Of a stretch of 62,373 nucleotides of DNA, positions 1 through 8,993 are shown piece by piece. The stretch is from NCBI GenBank assembly GCA_947374225.1, contig CANCAY010000011.1, positions 1 to 62,373 on the forward strand. Reading direction: 5' to 3'. The stretch is from Chitinophagaceae bacterium (GTDB taxonomy: Bacteria; Bacteroidota; Bacteroidia; Chitinophagales; Chitinophagaceae). The position numbers and the translations under genes were made by a program. Under the pieces are notes generated by a model, which was given only the letters and a program-made list of their open reading frames with translations, ran no database searches and was not told the DNA's origin. Within the stretch, counting starts at the first letter, position 1. Each line of letters starts with the position of its first letter.

Positions 1-156
1 ATTGGTATCGGTCAGATTGGTAAAGGTGCTGTTGAAGGTATTTCTCGTCAGCCAGAAGCTGCGAACGATATCCGTTCAAGTATGATTGTTGCTGCTGCAT
101 TCGTTGAGGCCGTTGCCTTGTTTGCTGTGGTTGTTGCCTTATTAGGTAACAGATAA
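1..156 (+). CDS. atpE: ATP synthase F0 subunit c (3' part only)
   Basis: C-terminal 51 residues of the proteolipid c subunit, which forms the membrane rotor ring of F1Fo ATP synthase; the 5' end lies outside the window. The visible part starts in helix 1, carries the polar loop (SRQPEA), then helix 2 with the ion-binding glutamate in AAAFVEAVALF. The residue after that Glu is Ala rather than Ser/Thr, which favours proton over sodium coupling (inference from known c-ring motifs). It leads the atpF-atpH-atpA genes on the same strand. Confidence 0.95.
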   Translation: MGIGQIGKGAVEGISRQPEAANDIRSSMIVAAAFVEAVALFAVVVALLGNR

Positions 157-160
157 TCAA

Positions 161-174
161 CTTGGATATCCAAG
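161..174. repeat. 14-bp perfect palindrome after atpE
   Basis: CTTGGATATCCAAG lies 4 nt after the atpE stop codon. It is a perfect palindrome with no loop, so as RNA it would give only a short stem; as DNA it could be a protein site. Function unknown. Confidence 0.6.
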
Positions 175-180
175 AAATTA

Positions 181-212
181 AATAGGCTCTAGCACAGGGC
201 GAAGAGCCTATT
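181..212 (+). promoter_or_regulatory. intercistronic stem-loop between atpE and atpF
   Basis: AATAGGCTCT and AGAGCCTATT form a perfect 10-bp stem around a 12-nt loop. Only TTTTAA follows, so it is weak as an intrinsic terminator. Inference: it could protect the 3' end of the atpE message or reduce read-through, which would help supply the many c subunits needed per complex. Confidence 0.65.
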
Positions 213-249
213 TTAACATTGACATTATTAATTAAGATAAACAAATCTT

Positions 250-762
250 ATGTTCATATTAGAAATTAACCCATTAGTATTACCTGACATCGGATTGGTG
301 TTCTGGAATACGATTGCGTTTTTAGTACTATTGGTAGTTTTAGGCAAATTTGCTTGGAAGCCAATGTTGAAAGCTATCTCAGAGCGTGAAACTGGTATTG
401 AAGATGCCTTATTGCGTGCTGAAAAAATGAAAGCTGATATGGCTGCAATGCAAAATGAAAATGAAGCATTACTAGCTAAGTCACGTGAAGAAAGAGCGAT
501 TCTAATCAAAGAAGCTAAAGAAGCTTCAGAGAAGATGGTTGCAGAAGCGAAAGAGAAAGCAAAAAGCGAGTATGATAGAATTTTAACGGATGCACAATCC
601 GCTATTACACAACAAAAAAATGCAGCCATTGCAGATGTTAAAAATCAAGTTGGTTCTTTAGTTGTTGAAATAGCAGAGAAAGTATTACGTAAGGAATTAT
701 CAAACAAAGCAGAACAAGAAAGCTATATTAAACAATTAGCTGACGGAGTTAAGTTAAATTAA
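250..762 (+). CDS. atpF: ATP synthase F0 subunit b
   Basis: Peripheral stalk subunit that links the membrane a/c part to the F1 head through delta. The 170-residue protein has one N-terminal membrane helix (about residues 14-32) followed by a long, charged, Ala/Glu/Lys-rich coiled coil to about residue 160, the standard layout and length. It sits between atpE and atpH, and the atpH start follows after 10 nt, so they are surely co-transcribed. No Shine-Dalgarno site is visible, as is usual for this phylum. Confidence 0.96.
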   Translation: MFILEINPLVLPDIGLVFWNTIAFLVLLVVLGKFAWKPMLKAISERETGIEDALLRAEKMKADMAAMQNENEALLAKSREERAILIKEAKEASEKMVAEAKEKAKSEYDRILTDAQSAITQQKNAAIADVKNQVGSLVVEIAEKVLRKELSNKAEQESYIKQLADGVKLN

Positions 763-772
763 ATTGTAAGAA

Positions 773-1333
773 ATGCCCAATACTCGTTTAGCAGATAGAT
801 ACGCAAAAAGCATACTTGACTTAGCCATAGAAAAAGGCGAGTTAGAAGCGGTGTGTGCAGATATGAAATATTTGCAAGCAGTATGTAATGTGAGTGCTGA
901 TTTCGTGAATTTATTAAGAAGTCCAATTGTAAAAGCAGAACAGAAAAATAAGATTATTAATGCAGTTACAGCTACTAAAGTAAGTGCATTAACGCAAGCA
1001 TTTACAGTGTTAATGGTAAAGAAGGGCAGAGAAGCATCTTTACCAGAAATTACGGATGCATTTATTGCGCAATACAATACACTTAAGGGTATTCACTTAG
1101 TAACTTTAACGACAGCTGTTGAAATATCTGATGCGTTAAAGCAATCAATTGAACAAAAAGTAAAAGCAGAAAATAAATTTACTACAGTAGAATTAACTAC
1201 TAAAGTGGATGAAAAACTAATAGGAGGATTTGTGCTTGAATTCAATAATAACTTATTGGATGCGAGTATCGCAAGAGACTTAAGAGACATTAAGAAGCAA
1301 TTTTTAAGTAACGAATTCGTAGAAAAAATATAA
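773..1333 (+). CDS. atpH: ATP synthase F1 subunit delta
   Basis: OSCP/delta subunit at the top of the peripheral stalk, connecting subunit b to the alpha subunits. The 186-residue length is typical. It has the N-terminal helical bundle (start MPNTRLADRYAKSI) and the conserved C-terminal segment with DEKLIGGFVLEF and LLDASIARDLRDIKKQF. It lies 10 nt after atpF and 25 nt before atpA. Confidence 0.96.
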   Translation: MPNTRLADRYAKSILDLAIEKGELEAVCADMKYLQAVCNVSADFVNLLRSPIVKAEQKNKIINAVTATKVSALTQAFTVLMVKKGREASLPEITDAFIAQYNTLKGIHLVTLTTAVEISDALKQSIEQKVKAENKFTTVELTTKVDEKLIGGFVLEFNNNLLDASIARDLRDIKKQFLSNEFVEKI

Positions 1334-1358
1334 TAATTATACATTAAAATAAACAGTT

Positions 1359-2936
1359 ATGGTGGACATTAAGCCTGATGAAATCTCAGCTATTCTTAGA
1401 CAGCAATTGACAAATTTCAATGCGTCTGCTGATTTAGAAGAAGTGGGAACCGTATTACAAGTAGGTGATGGTATTGCCCGTGTTTATGGTTTAAACGGCG
1501 TGAGCAGTGGTGAGTTAGTTGAATTTGAAAACGGAACCAAAGCGATTGCCTTGAACTTAGAAGAAGATAATGTGGGTGTCGTATTAATGGGAAGTAGTAA
1601 AGGCATCAAAGAAGGTGACAAAGTAAAAAGAACCAATCAAATCGCTTCTATCAAAGTAGGAGAAGGTTTAGTAGGTCGTGTTATTAATACTTTAGGAGAA
1701 GCCATTGACGGTAAAGGTCCAATTAAAGGTGAATTGTATGAAATGCCATTGGAGCGTAAGGCGCCGGGTGTTATCTTCCGTGAGCCAGTAAAAGAGCCAT
1801 TACAAACTGGTATCAAAGCTATTGACGCCATGATTCCTATTGGACGTGGACAACGTGAATTGGTAATTGGTGACCGTCAAACTGGTAAAACAGCTATTTG
1901 TATTGACACTATTATCAATCAAAAAGAGTTTTATGATGCTGGGAAACCAGTGTATTGTATATATGTTGCAATTGGACAAAAAGCGTCTACTATTGCAGGT
2001 GTAATGAAAACATTAGAGGACAATGGCGCGATGGCTTATACAACAATCGTAGCAGCTTCTGCAGCCGACCCAGCTCCTCAACAATTCTACGCTCCATTTG
2101 CGGGTGCGGCAATTGGAGAGTTCTTCCGTGATACTGGAAGACCAGCTTTGATTGTATTTGATGATTTATCAAAACAAGCAGTTGCTTACCGTGAGGTTTC
2201 TTTATTGTTAAGAAGACCTCCAGGACGTGAAGCATATCCTGGTGATGTATTCTACTTGCATAGTCGTTTATTAGAGCGTGCTGCTAAAGTAATCGCGAAT
2301 GACGATGTTGCTAAAAATATGAATGACTTACCAGCTTCTATCAAGCATTTGGTTAAAGGTGGTGGATCATTAACTGCTTTGCCAATTATTGAAACACAGG
2401 CAGGTGACGTATCTGCATATATTCCTACTAACGTAATCTCTATTACAGACGGTCAGATCTTCTTGGAGGGTAACTTGTTTAACGCAGGTATTCGTCCGGC
2501 GATTAACGTAGGTATTTCAGTAAGTCGTGTAGGTGGTAATGCTCAGATCAAGTCAATGAAAAAAGTATCTGGTACTTTGAAATTAGACCAAGCTTTATAC
2601 AGAGAGCTAGAAGCTTTCTCTAAATTTGGTGGTGACTTAGATGCTGCAACAAAGAATGTAATTGACAAAGGTGCAAGAAACGTTGAGATCTTAAAACAAG
2701 CTCAATACACTCCATTTGCTGTTGAAAATCAAGTAGCTATCATTTATTTAGGTACTAATGGTCTATTGAAAGAAGTAGCAGTTAGAAAAGTAAAGGATTT
2801 TGAAGCCCATTTCTTACTTGAAATGAAGACAAAATTACCTAATGTATTAGCTGAATTCAAGAAAGGAAACTTACCTGAAGACGGTATCAAACAAATGGTG
2901 GATTTGGCTAACAGCTTAATTCCTCAATACAAATAA
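1359..2936 (+). CDS. atpA: ATP synthase F1 subunit alpha
   Basis: Non-catalytic nucleotide-binding subunit of the F1 head, 525 residues. The Walker A motif GDRQTGKT is near residue 171, and the [11 protein letters not shown] signature, which includes the arginine that completes the catalytic site on beta, is near residue 385. It is the last gene of the operon here: a strong terminator follows within 25 nt. In related operons atpG (gamma) usually comes next, and it is absent at this place. Confidence 0.98.
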   Translation: MVDIKPDEISAILRQQLTNFNASADLEEVGTVLQVGDGIARVYGLNGVSSGELVEFENGTKAIALNLEEDNVGVVLMGSSKGIKEGDKVKRTNQIASIKVGEGLVGRVINTLGEAIDGKGPIKGELYEMPLERKAPGVIFREPVKEPLQTGIKAIDAMIPIGRGQRELVIGDRQTGKTAICIDTIINQKEFYDAGKPVYCIYVAIGQKASTIAGVMKTLEDNGAMAYTTIVAASAADPAPQQFYAPFAGAAIGEFFRDTGRPALIVFDDLSKQAVAYREVSLLLRRPPGREAYPGDVFYLHSRLLERAAKVIANDDVAKNMNDLPASIKHLVKGGGSLTALPIIETQAGDVSAYIPTNVISITDGQIFLEGNLFNAGIRPAINVGISVSRVGGNAQIKSMKKVSGTLKLDQALYRELEAFSKFGGDLDAATKNVIDKGARNVEILKQAQYTPFAVENQVAIIYLGTNGLLKEVAVRKVKDFEAHFLLEMKTKLPNVLAEFKKGNLPEDGIKQMVDLANSLIPQYK

Positions 2937-2958
2937 ATTAAGTTTATTAATTTTATAC

Positions 2959-2987
2959 AAAACCCCGAACTTAGTTTGGGGTTTTTT
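2959..2987 (+). terminator. intrinsic terminator of the atp operon
   Basis: AAAACCCCGAAC, loop TTA, GTTTGGGGTTTT form a 12-bp stem with one G-T pair, running into six T. It ends transcription after atpA and makes the TTG at 2986 an unlikely start for the next gene. Confidence 0.9.
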
Positions 2988-3000
2988 GTTATTAGAGCAT

Positions 3001-3906
3001 ATGTCTGTAATTAAAGTACATGAATTAAGTAAGAATTTTGGCAGCTTGCAAGCTGTGAGTGCATTGTCTTTCGAGGTGCAAGCAGGAGAGGTATTTGGAT
3101 TTCTGGGTCAAAATGGGTCTGGAAAAAGTACTACCATTAGAATGTTATTGTCGTTGATTTATCCAAGCGGCGGAAGCATTGAACTATTTGACCTGCCTTT
3201 GCAGGCCAATAGAAACCAAATAGCGGAGAGAGTAGGTGCCATTATTGAGCGCCCAGACTTGTACCCTTATTTAACTGCAAAAGAACATTTACAATTATTT
3301 GCAAAATTAAGTAAGCAGAAAATTTCAAAGGAGCAAATTGCAAAAACATTAGAACAAGTGGGCTTGTCATTAAGGTCGGCAGACAAAGTAAATACCTTCT
3401 CTTTAGGAATGAAGCAACGACTTGGAATTGCTATTGCTTTAGTACATAATCCGGACTTAATTATTTTAGACGAACCAACGAACGGTTTAGATCCTCAGGG
3501 CATTGCAGATATTCGACATTTAATACAAGACCTGGCAAAACAAGAAGGAAAGACGGTATTGGTTTCTTCCCATTTATTAAGTGAAATTGAACAAGTGGCA
3601 AGTCAAATTTTAATTATCCATCAAGGTAAGAAAGTGGCAATGGGACCTACACAAACTTTATTAGATCCTAATAAAGCAATCATACATATTGTTACACAGC
3701 ATGACGAGCAAGCGTTGTCAATTATAGGTATCTCTAAATACGCTCAAAATATTATGCAACGCAAGGACGGTATCTATTTGTCCATCGCGACCAATGAAAT
3801 TCCCGCATTGCATCAATTCATTGTTGCCGCCAATATTCCACTCTTATCTTTTGAGTTAAAAAGGTCACTCGAAGATTATTTTTTACAAATAACATCAATG
3901 CAATAA
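3001..3906 (+). CDS. ABC transporter ATP-binding protein (ABC-2 export type)
   Basis: ATPase of an ABC exporter. With the ATG at 3001 it has 301 residues; a longer reading from TTG at 2986 would begin inside the terminator tail and is rejected. Walker A GQNGSGKST is at residues 36-44, the signature SLGMKQRL near 134 and Walker B LIILDEPTNGLDP near 153-165. The C-terminal 80 residues match the usual tail of NatA/CcmA-like ATPases. The permease follows after 1 nt. The substrate is not evident. Confidence 0.92.
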   Translation: MSVIKVHELSKNFGSLQAVSALSFEVQAGEVFGFLGQNGSGKSTTIRMLLSLIYPSGGSIELFDLPLQANRNQIAERVGAIIERPDLYPYLTAKEHLQLFAKLSKQKISKEQIAKTLEQVGLSLRSADKVNTFSLGMKQRLGIAIALVHNPDLIILDEPTNGLDPQGIADIRHLIQDLAKQEGKTVLVSSHLLSEIEQVASQILIIHQGKKVAMGPTQTLLDPNKAIIHIVTQHDEQALSIIGISKYAQNIMQRKDGIYLSIATNEIPALHQFIVAANIPLLSFELKRSLEDYFLQITSMQ

Positions 3907-3907
3907 T

Positions 3908-4783
3908 ATGTGGCCCATTATACAAATAGAAACATTTAAAATATTCAAAAGGCCAAGGACCTATATTGCATTTGGTGCAATAGCTGCATTGATATTAGTA
4001 ATACAAATGGGGTTAAAAATAGACGGGGAATCTTATGCTGCTTTTTTAATGAAGGATATTAATAATACTTTAATTGTTGACGGCAAAGTATTAAATGGTT
4101 ATTTGATTTGTTATATTTTATTGCAATTACTATTAGTGCATGTTCCTTTATTGGTTGCTTTAATTGCAGCGGACATGATATCTGGAGAAGCTAATTTAGG
4201 CACGCTACGTTTATTATTAACAACTCCATATAGTAGAACGCAATGGGTGTTAGCAAAATTTATTGCAGCAAGTATCTATACTATTTTGTTGCTAATCTGG
4301 TTGGCATTCCTAGCGCTATTCTTAAGTATGTGGATTTTTGGAACTGACGACTTATTTTTAATGAAATCTAATTATGTTGTTTTAATTGAAGGGCAGGATG
4401 TGTTTTGGAGATATGTTGGCGCTTTTGTTTTTGCTAGTTTTTCCCTTTTAACTGTAACGGCATTAGGGTTCTTGATGTCAAGTTTAGCAAATAATTCAAT
4501 TGGTCCCATTGTCGCAACCATTAGTGCCATTGTGTTTTTCACCATATTAAGTACTTTAAATATTCCATTATTTTCTGCCATTAAGCCCTATTTGTTTACA
4601 ACGCATATGAATAACTGGAAGGAGTTTTTTGACATTAAAGTCACGGATTCCAATGAAGCTATTACTGGGAGTATATTAAATGTTGCTAAAATAAAAAATT
4701 CAATCATCGTACTTGTAGTACATATTATTTTGTTTGTAAGTGCCTCCGTTTGGATCGTACGCAAAAAAGACATTTTAAGTTAA
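3908..4783 (+). CDS. ABC-2 type transporter permease
   Basis: Membrane partner of the ATPase just upstream. The 291 residues contain about six hydrophobic helices: one near residues 20-35, a pair around 68-95, three across 120-215 and a last one near 270-285 that ends in a positive tail (VRKKDIL). The segment GEANLGTLRLLLTTPYSR is the cytoplasmic motif of ABC2_membrane_2 permeases (NosY/YhfU-like). The start is 1 nt after the ATPase stop, so translation is probably coupled. Confidence 0.9.
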   Translation: MWPIIQIETFKIFKRPRTYIAFGAIAALILVIQMGLKIDGESYAAFLMKDINNTLIVDGKVLNGYLICYILLQLLLVHVPLLVALIAADMISGEANLGTLRLLLTTPYSRTQWVLAKFIAASIYTILLLIWLAFLALFLSMWIFGTDDLFLMKSNYVVLIEGQDVFWRYVGAFVFASFSLLTVTALGFLMSSLANNSIGPIVATISAIVFFTILSTLNIPLFSAIKPYLFTTHMNNWKEFFDIKVTDSNEAITGSILNVAKIKNSIIVLVVHIILFVSASVWIVRKKDILS

Positions 4784-4787
4784 TTAT

Positions 4788-5477
4788 ATGAAATTCAAGT
4801 CAACAATATTTATTTGTATTTTAATAGGTACTCAATTTTTTGCGAATGCACAAACAAATGCGTTGGTGGAAAGAGTGCGTTTGAAATTGAATACGGTTAA
4901 TGATTATACTGCAGAAGGCGTTATGAAAACAGACGTTTCATTTATCAAAGCCTCCTTAGGCAAGGTGAAAGTGTATTATAAAAAACCCAATTTGATAAAA
5001 GTTAAAAAGGACGGCGGAATTTCATTGTTGCCCAAAGGAGGCGTGTCGATCACGATGAATTCTCTGCTTAGCACCGACAAGTATATAGCCATTGAAGCAG
5101 GCAAACAGTTGTATAAAGGGAAAACATTGGATGTGATTAAATTGGTGCCTACCGACGACAAATTAGACTGGGTAATTTCTACTTTATGGATAGACCCAGT
5201 GGAAGCGCTAGTATATAAGACATTTACGACTACTAAGGATAATGGCAGTTTTGAAATAGCTATGGATTATGGTGCTTATACCAATTATGGCTTACCCTCT
5301 AAAATCGTTTTTGGCTTTAATACCAAGGACTATAAACTACCTAATGGAATTACTTTAGAGTTCGGCGACGAAGCGCCTATTAGCAAGCAAAAGGCTATGA
5401 AGAACAAGAAAGGGACCATCGAAATTGCTTATAGCTCCTATATTATAAATAAAGGAGTAGCAAGTTCGCTTTTTTAA
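4788..5477 (+). CDS. LolA-like outer membrane lipoprotein-sorting protein
   Basis: Probable periplasmic protein of 229 residues with a signal peptide (about residues 1-21, cut near ANAQ). The rest alternates short beta strands and reads like the LolA/LolB fold as found in Bacteroidota (early segments VNDYTAEGVMKTDV and KVYYKKPNLIKVK). Members bind acyl chains of lipoproteins; which chain or cargo is handled here cannot be told. It starts 4 nt after the permease stop and so may serve the same export route (inference). Confidence 0.75.
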   Translation: MKFKSTIFICILIGTQFFANAQTNALVERVRLKLNTVNDYTAEGVMKTDVSFIKASLGKVKVYYKKPNLIKVKKDGGISLLPKGGVSITMNSLLSTDKYIAIEAGKQLYKGKTLDVIKLVPTDDKLDWVISTLWIDPVEALVYKTFTTTKDNGSFEIAMDYGAYTNYGLPSKIVFGFNTKDYKLPNGITLEFGDEAPISKQKAMKNKKGTIEIAYSSYIINKGVASSLF

Positions 5478-5490
5478 TAGCTTAAGTAAG

Positions 5491-5498
5491 TACTTTTG
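5491..5498 (+). promoter_or_regulatory. -7 promoter box TACTTTTG
   Basis: Exact match to TAnnTTTG, the Bacteroidota housekeeping -7 element, ending 8 nt before the ATG at 5507; predicts a very short leader. Confidence 0.55.
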
Positions 5499-5506
5499 AG
5501 CTAGCA

Positions 5507-6130
5507 ATGCGAATACTAATTATTTTATGTATCAGTTTTTGTGGAATTCAACTACAAGCGCAGTCCTACAATAAGGACTTGACGGCGGCTGTGAGTTTTT
5601 TTAATACCCTGTCCACACACAAAGATTTCAGCGCTGCGTCTAAAAAATTCGAACAACTTTATAATATGAATACGCAAGATTGGCTTGCTCCTTATTATGT
5701 ATCAATTATAAAATCTAGAATGAGTATCCAGAAATCTGGCGATAGTGATATACTTGCTGATGAAGCATTAGCATGGATTGCAAAGTCTAAACTAATACAA
5801 GTGAACGACGAGATTTTATGTGCAGAAAGTTTAGCATATACCGCTAAAATGTCAGTAAAGCCAGGATTAAGATGGTTGAGTTATGAGCGTAAAATTAAAA
5901 ATCCACTCACGCTAGCTCAAAAAATAAATCCCAACAATCCTAGAATTTATATTCTTCAAGCAAGTGTTCAACGACATATGCCTGCTATTTTCGGAGGAGG
6001 ATGCGATGCCTCTAAATCACTTGCTCAAAAAGCAGAAAAATTATTATTGGCACAGTCCAATGACATTACTAATTTGCCAAGATGGGGTAGGCAGTCAATT
6101 ATTGACTTTAAAAAAAATTGTCCTTTTTAA
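5507..6130 (+). CDS. secreted protein of unknown function
   Basis: 207 residues with a clear signal peptide (about residues 1-19, cut near LQAQ). The mature part is helical with regular Ala/Lys spacing (for example FNTLSTHKDFSAASKKFEQL), as in TPR-like proteins, but I see no canonical TPR consensus. Near the C-terminus is a GGGCDASKSLAQKAEKLL segment. It has its own -7 box, ends 2 nt from the convergent pdxA stop, and follows the ABC/LolA genes. No function is assigned. Confidence 0.7.
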   Translation: MRILIILCISFCGIQLQAQSYNKDLTAAVSFFNTLSTHKDFSAASKKFEQLYNMNTQDWLAPYYVSIIKSRMSIQKSGDSDILADEALAWIAKSKLIQVNDEILCAESLAYTAKMSVKPGLRWLSYERKIKNPLTLAQKINPNNPRIYILQASVQRHMPAIFGGGCDASKSLAQKAEKLLLAQSNDITNLPRWGRQSIIDFKKNCPF

Positions 6131-6132
6131 AA

Positions 6133-7221
6133 TTACATTTCTTCTAAACGTTCGTCTACCGCTCCTGCAAACATTCTAGCACTCATTTTTTTCAATGGGT
6201 TTAAACGCATGTCACGGTAACCTTGTCTTGCATGTATAATTCTAACACACTCGAATATGGATGCAGTAAAGGAAGCCGCGTCAGCCTTGTCTTTACCCGC
6301 AATATCAAAAGCGGTTCCATGATCGGGACTGGTTCTAACTATTGGCAATCCTGCAGTAAAATTCACTCCTTCTCCAAATGCCAATGATTTAAATGGAATT
6401 AATCCTTGGTCATGATACATGGCTAAAACCCCATCAAATTTTTCGTGTTGACCTCTTGCAAAAAAAGCATCTGCAGAATAAGGTCCGTAAACTAATATGG
6501 ACTGTTTAGATTCTTTTATAGCGGGTCTTATTATTTCAATTTCTTCTTTTCCAATTAAACCTTCGTCTCCAGCATGTGGATTCAATGCCAATACTGCAAT
6601 GCGAGGCTTGTCAATGCCAAAGTCTTTTTGTAAGCTACTATTTAAAATAGAAAGCTTCTGTTTGATTTTGTCCTTTGTAATATGATTTGCTACTTCTTGA
6701 ATTGTAATATGTTCGGTCACTAATGCCATTCTTAAATTCTCAGCAACTAATAACATTAAATTTTCAATGTTGCCAAAAGCATGTTGAAAGTAAGGAGTGT
6801 GTCCACTAAAATTAAAACTAGGAGACTGGATATTTTTTTTATGAATAGGGGCGGTAACTAAGCCGTCTATTTGTTTATTCTTAATTGCTTCTACTGCTTT
6901 TTCTAAAGATATTAAAGCATATTTACCTCCAATTTCAGTGAGTTCTCCCGGTGTAATATTAACGTCTTCCTCCCAGCAGTTTAACACATTTACTTGCTTT
7001 GGATTGATTTTAGTCAGGTCAGTAAGTACTGCAAAGCTCAATGTATATTCTGGCAGTCCTTTTCTATAAAAATTAATGGATTTGTTGCTAGCGAAAACAA
7101 CAGGGATCATAAAGTCCAAAATTCTGCTATCTGAAAGCGACTTAATGATTAATTCCAAGCCTATGCCATTTAAATCTCCACAGGTAAAGCCTATAACTGG
7201 TTTTCTTATTTCCGGGTTCAT
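6133..7221 (-). CDS. pdxA: 4-hydroxythreonine-4-phosphate dehydrogenase
   Basis: Oxidises 4-phosphohydroxy-L-threonine in the DXP-dependent pyridoxal phosphate pathway. At 362 residues it is slightly longer than the E. coli enzyme. The three metal-ligand histidine regions are present: SGHTPYFQHAFG, LALNPHAGDEGLIG and AMYHDQGLIPFK, plus the C-terminal TSPDHGTAFDIAGK. It is transcribed away from rsmA. A weak -7-like box (TACTTTTA, 7240-7247, minus strand) lies about 19 nt before the ATG. Confidence 0.96.
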   Translation of the reverse strand: MNPEIRKPVIGFTCGDLNGIGLELIIKSLSDSRILDFMIPVVFASNKSINFYRKGLPEYTLSFAVLTDLTKINPKQVNVLNCWEEDVNITPGELTEIGGKYALISLEKAVEAIKNKQIDGLVTAPIHKKNIQSPSFNFSGHTPYFQHAFGNIENLMLLVAENLRMALVTEHITIQEVANHITKDKIKQKLSILNSSLQKDFGIDKPRIAVLALNPHAGDEGLIGKEEIEIIRPAIKESKQSILVYGPYSADAFFARGQHEKFDGVLAMYHDQGLIPFKSLAFGEGVNFTAGLPIVRTSPDHGTAFDIAGKDKADAASFTASIFECVRIIHARQGYRDMRLNPLKKMSARMFAGAVDERLEEM

Positions 7222-7259
7222 ATCCTATTGATTAGGCTGTAAAAGTACGTACAAAAACC

Positions 7260-7267
7260 TAACTTTG
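7260..7267 (+). promoter_or_regulatory. -7 promoter box TAACTTTG for rsmA
   Basis: Matches TAnnTTTG and ends 4 nt before the rsmA ATG, so the message should be leaderless or almost so. Confidence 0.65.
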
Positions 7268-7271
7268 CTTC

Positions 7272-8036
7272 ATGCAATACACCCTTAAAAAGTCGCTAGG
7301 TCAGCACTTCTTGACTGATACTCAAATATGTCTTAAAATACAAGCTGTACTGCAGGAAGAAGCAATTGAACAAATGGTAGAAGTTGGGCCTGGTGCAGGA
7401 GCATTGACAGAGTATATCCATAAAATTCCAACCAAATCATTTAAGGCAATCGAGCTGGACACAGAAAAAGTAAGATACCTTTTACATACCTATCCAGAAT
7501 TGGAGGGCAAATTAATTAATGAAGATTTTTTGGAAACTGCAATTCCATTTGACGGACAGTTTGTTTTGGTAGGTAATTTCCCTTACAATATTTCAACACA
7601 AATTGTTTTCAAAGTATTAGAATGGAAACTGCAAGTGCCCACCATGGTAGGTATGTTTCAAAAAGAAGTTGCTCAGCGAATTGCAGCAAAACCTAATTCA
7701 AAGACCTATGGCATTTTGAGTGTATTGACACAAGCTTATTATGATGTTACTTATTTGTTTGACGTGCCACCTACTTCATTTAACCCTCCACCCAATGTAG
7801 AGAGTGGGATGATTCAGTTTAAAAGGAAATCAAGTTTCCCAGACATGGCTTCTGAGAAAAGTTTTTTCCATTTAGTAAAAATGGCATTTGGTCAAAGACG
7901 TAAAATGTTGCGTAACCCCTTAAAGCCTTATTTTACAACAGAACAATTACAAGATCCTATTTTCACGAAGCGTGCTGAAAATTTGACTTTTGAAGACTTC
8001 GCGGCACTTACCTTTAAAATGCATAATGATATCTAG
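7272..8036 (+). CDS. rsmA: 16S rRNA dimethyladenosine transferase (KsgA/RsmA)
   Basis: Dimethylates two adjacent adenosines in the 3' hairpin of 16S rRNA using SAM. The 254 residues start directly with the SLGQHFLTD motif. SAM motif I is VEVGPGAGALTEYI and the catalytic motif IV is GNFPYNIS, in the N-x-P-Y form typical of KsgA. The C-terminal helical domain is complete. The dehydrogenase starts 1 nt after its stop, so the two are co-transcribed. Confidence 0.97.
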   Translation: MQYTLKKSLGQHFLTDTQICLKIQAVLQEEAIEQMVEVGPGAGALTEYIHKIPTKSFKAIELDTEKVRYLLHTYPELEGKLINEDFLETAIPFDGQFVLVGNFPYNISTQIVFKVLEWKLQVPTMVGMFQKEVAQRIAAKPNSKTYGILSVLTQAYYDVTYLFDVPPTSFNPPPNVESGMIQFKRKSSFPDMASEKSFFHLVKMAFGQRRKMLRNPLKPYFTTEQLQDPIFTKRAENLTFEDFAALTFKMHNDI

Positions 8037-8037
8037 T

Positions 8038-8967
8038 ATGGCTTTACAAGTAATTATAACAGCGCCTGTTCACGATTTTCTTATAGATACCTTAAAAGAA
8101 AAAGGCTATGAAATTATATATACTCCTACCATTCAGTATGAAGAATTAGCAGAAATTATTTCTAATGCATCCGGGTTGGTTGTGACTACTCGATTAAAAG
8201 TAGATGCTAATTTAATAGAAAAAGCTACTAATTTAAAATGGATAGCGCGTTTAGGAAGTGGTATGGAATTAATAGATACAGACTATGCAGCCACTAAAGG
8301 AATTACATGTGTATCGAGTCCTGAAGGGAATTGTACGACGGTTGGAGAACATGCATTGGGATTACTATTAAGTTTGATGAATCGTATTCATAGTTCCTAT
8401 ACTGAAATTCAAAAAGGAGCATGGATAAGAGATAAAAATAGAGCAAACGAATTAACTGGAAAAAAAGTGGGCATTATTGGATTTGGGAATACAGGTTCGG
8501 CTTTTGCAAAAGTATTATCAGGTTTTGATGTGACTATATTAGCACATGACATTTATAGAAATAATTTTGAGACTAACCAGATTCGATCTGCTAGTTTGGA
8601 AATGATTCAAAAGGAGGCGGATGTAATAAGTTTACACTTACCCCTTACCAATTTGACACACCATTATGCAAATGATGCTTTTTTTGAAGCGTTAGTGCGT
8701 AAACCTTATTTTATAAGTACTTGTAGAGGGCAGGTTACTGCCACCAAATCGGTCCTGAAAGCGCTACAAAATCAACAAATCAGCGGGGCTGGGTTAGATG
8801 TGATGGAAAACGAGCAATTAGCGAGTTATAGTCCTGCAGAAAGGGCTACTTTGGATGGATTAATGGGTTTCTCCAATTTCATCGCAACCCCACATATAGC
8901 GGGCTACAGCCATGAAGCATACCAAAGAATGGCCAGGGTGGTATTGGAAAAATTGGCTATCATTTAA
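8038..8967 (+). CDS. NAD-dependent 2-hydroxyacid dehydrogenase
   Basis: D-isomer-specific 2-hydroxyacid dehydrogenase of 309 residues, related to phosphoglycerate dehydrogenase. The Rossmann motif is GKKVGIIGFGNTGSAF; the catalytic Arg is in STCRGQV, the Glu in LDVMENE and the His in ATPHIAGYSHE. There is no ACT domain, so serine feedback of the SerA type is not expected. I chose ATG 8038, since the family N-terminus (MALQVIITAPVHDFL) begins there; upstream readings run into rsmA. The true substrate is uncertain. Confidence 0.88.
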   Translation: MALQVIITAPVHDFLIDTLKEKGYEIIYTPTIQYEELAEIISNASGLVVTTRLKVDANLIEKATNLKWIARLGSGMELIDTDYAATKGITCVSSPEGNCTTVGEHALGLLLSLMNRIHSSYTEIQKGAWIRDKNRANELTGKKVGIIGFGNTGSAFAKVLSGFDVTILAHDIYRNNFETNQIRSASLEMIQKEADVISLHLPLTNLTHHYANDAFFEALVRKPYFISTCRGQVTATKSVLKALQNQQISGAGLDVMENEQLASYSPAERATLDGLMGFSNFIATPHIAGYSHEAYQRMARVVLEKLAII

Positions 8968-8978
8968 GCATTTTTTTA

Positions 8979-8986
8979 TATATTTG
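8979..8986 (+). promoter_or_regulatory. -7 promoter box TATATTTG for greA
   Basis: Exact TAnnTTTG match with a TTGG 22 nt upstream (8953-8956) that could be the -33 element. It would start transcription near 8990, directly in front of the hairpin at 8994-9017. Confidence 0.5.
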
Positions 8987-8993
8987 TATAGTG

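Noticed and set aside
1637..1831. Open frame on the minus strand inside atpA
   Set aside because: It mirrors the alpha subunit coding sequence, has no start signals or recognisable product, and many similar shadows exist in other genes.
2986..3000. TTG start giving five extra residues for the ABC ATPase
   Set aside because: It lies in the T tract of the atp terminator; the ATG at 3001 begins the family N-terminus.
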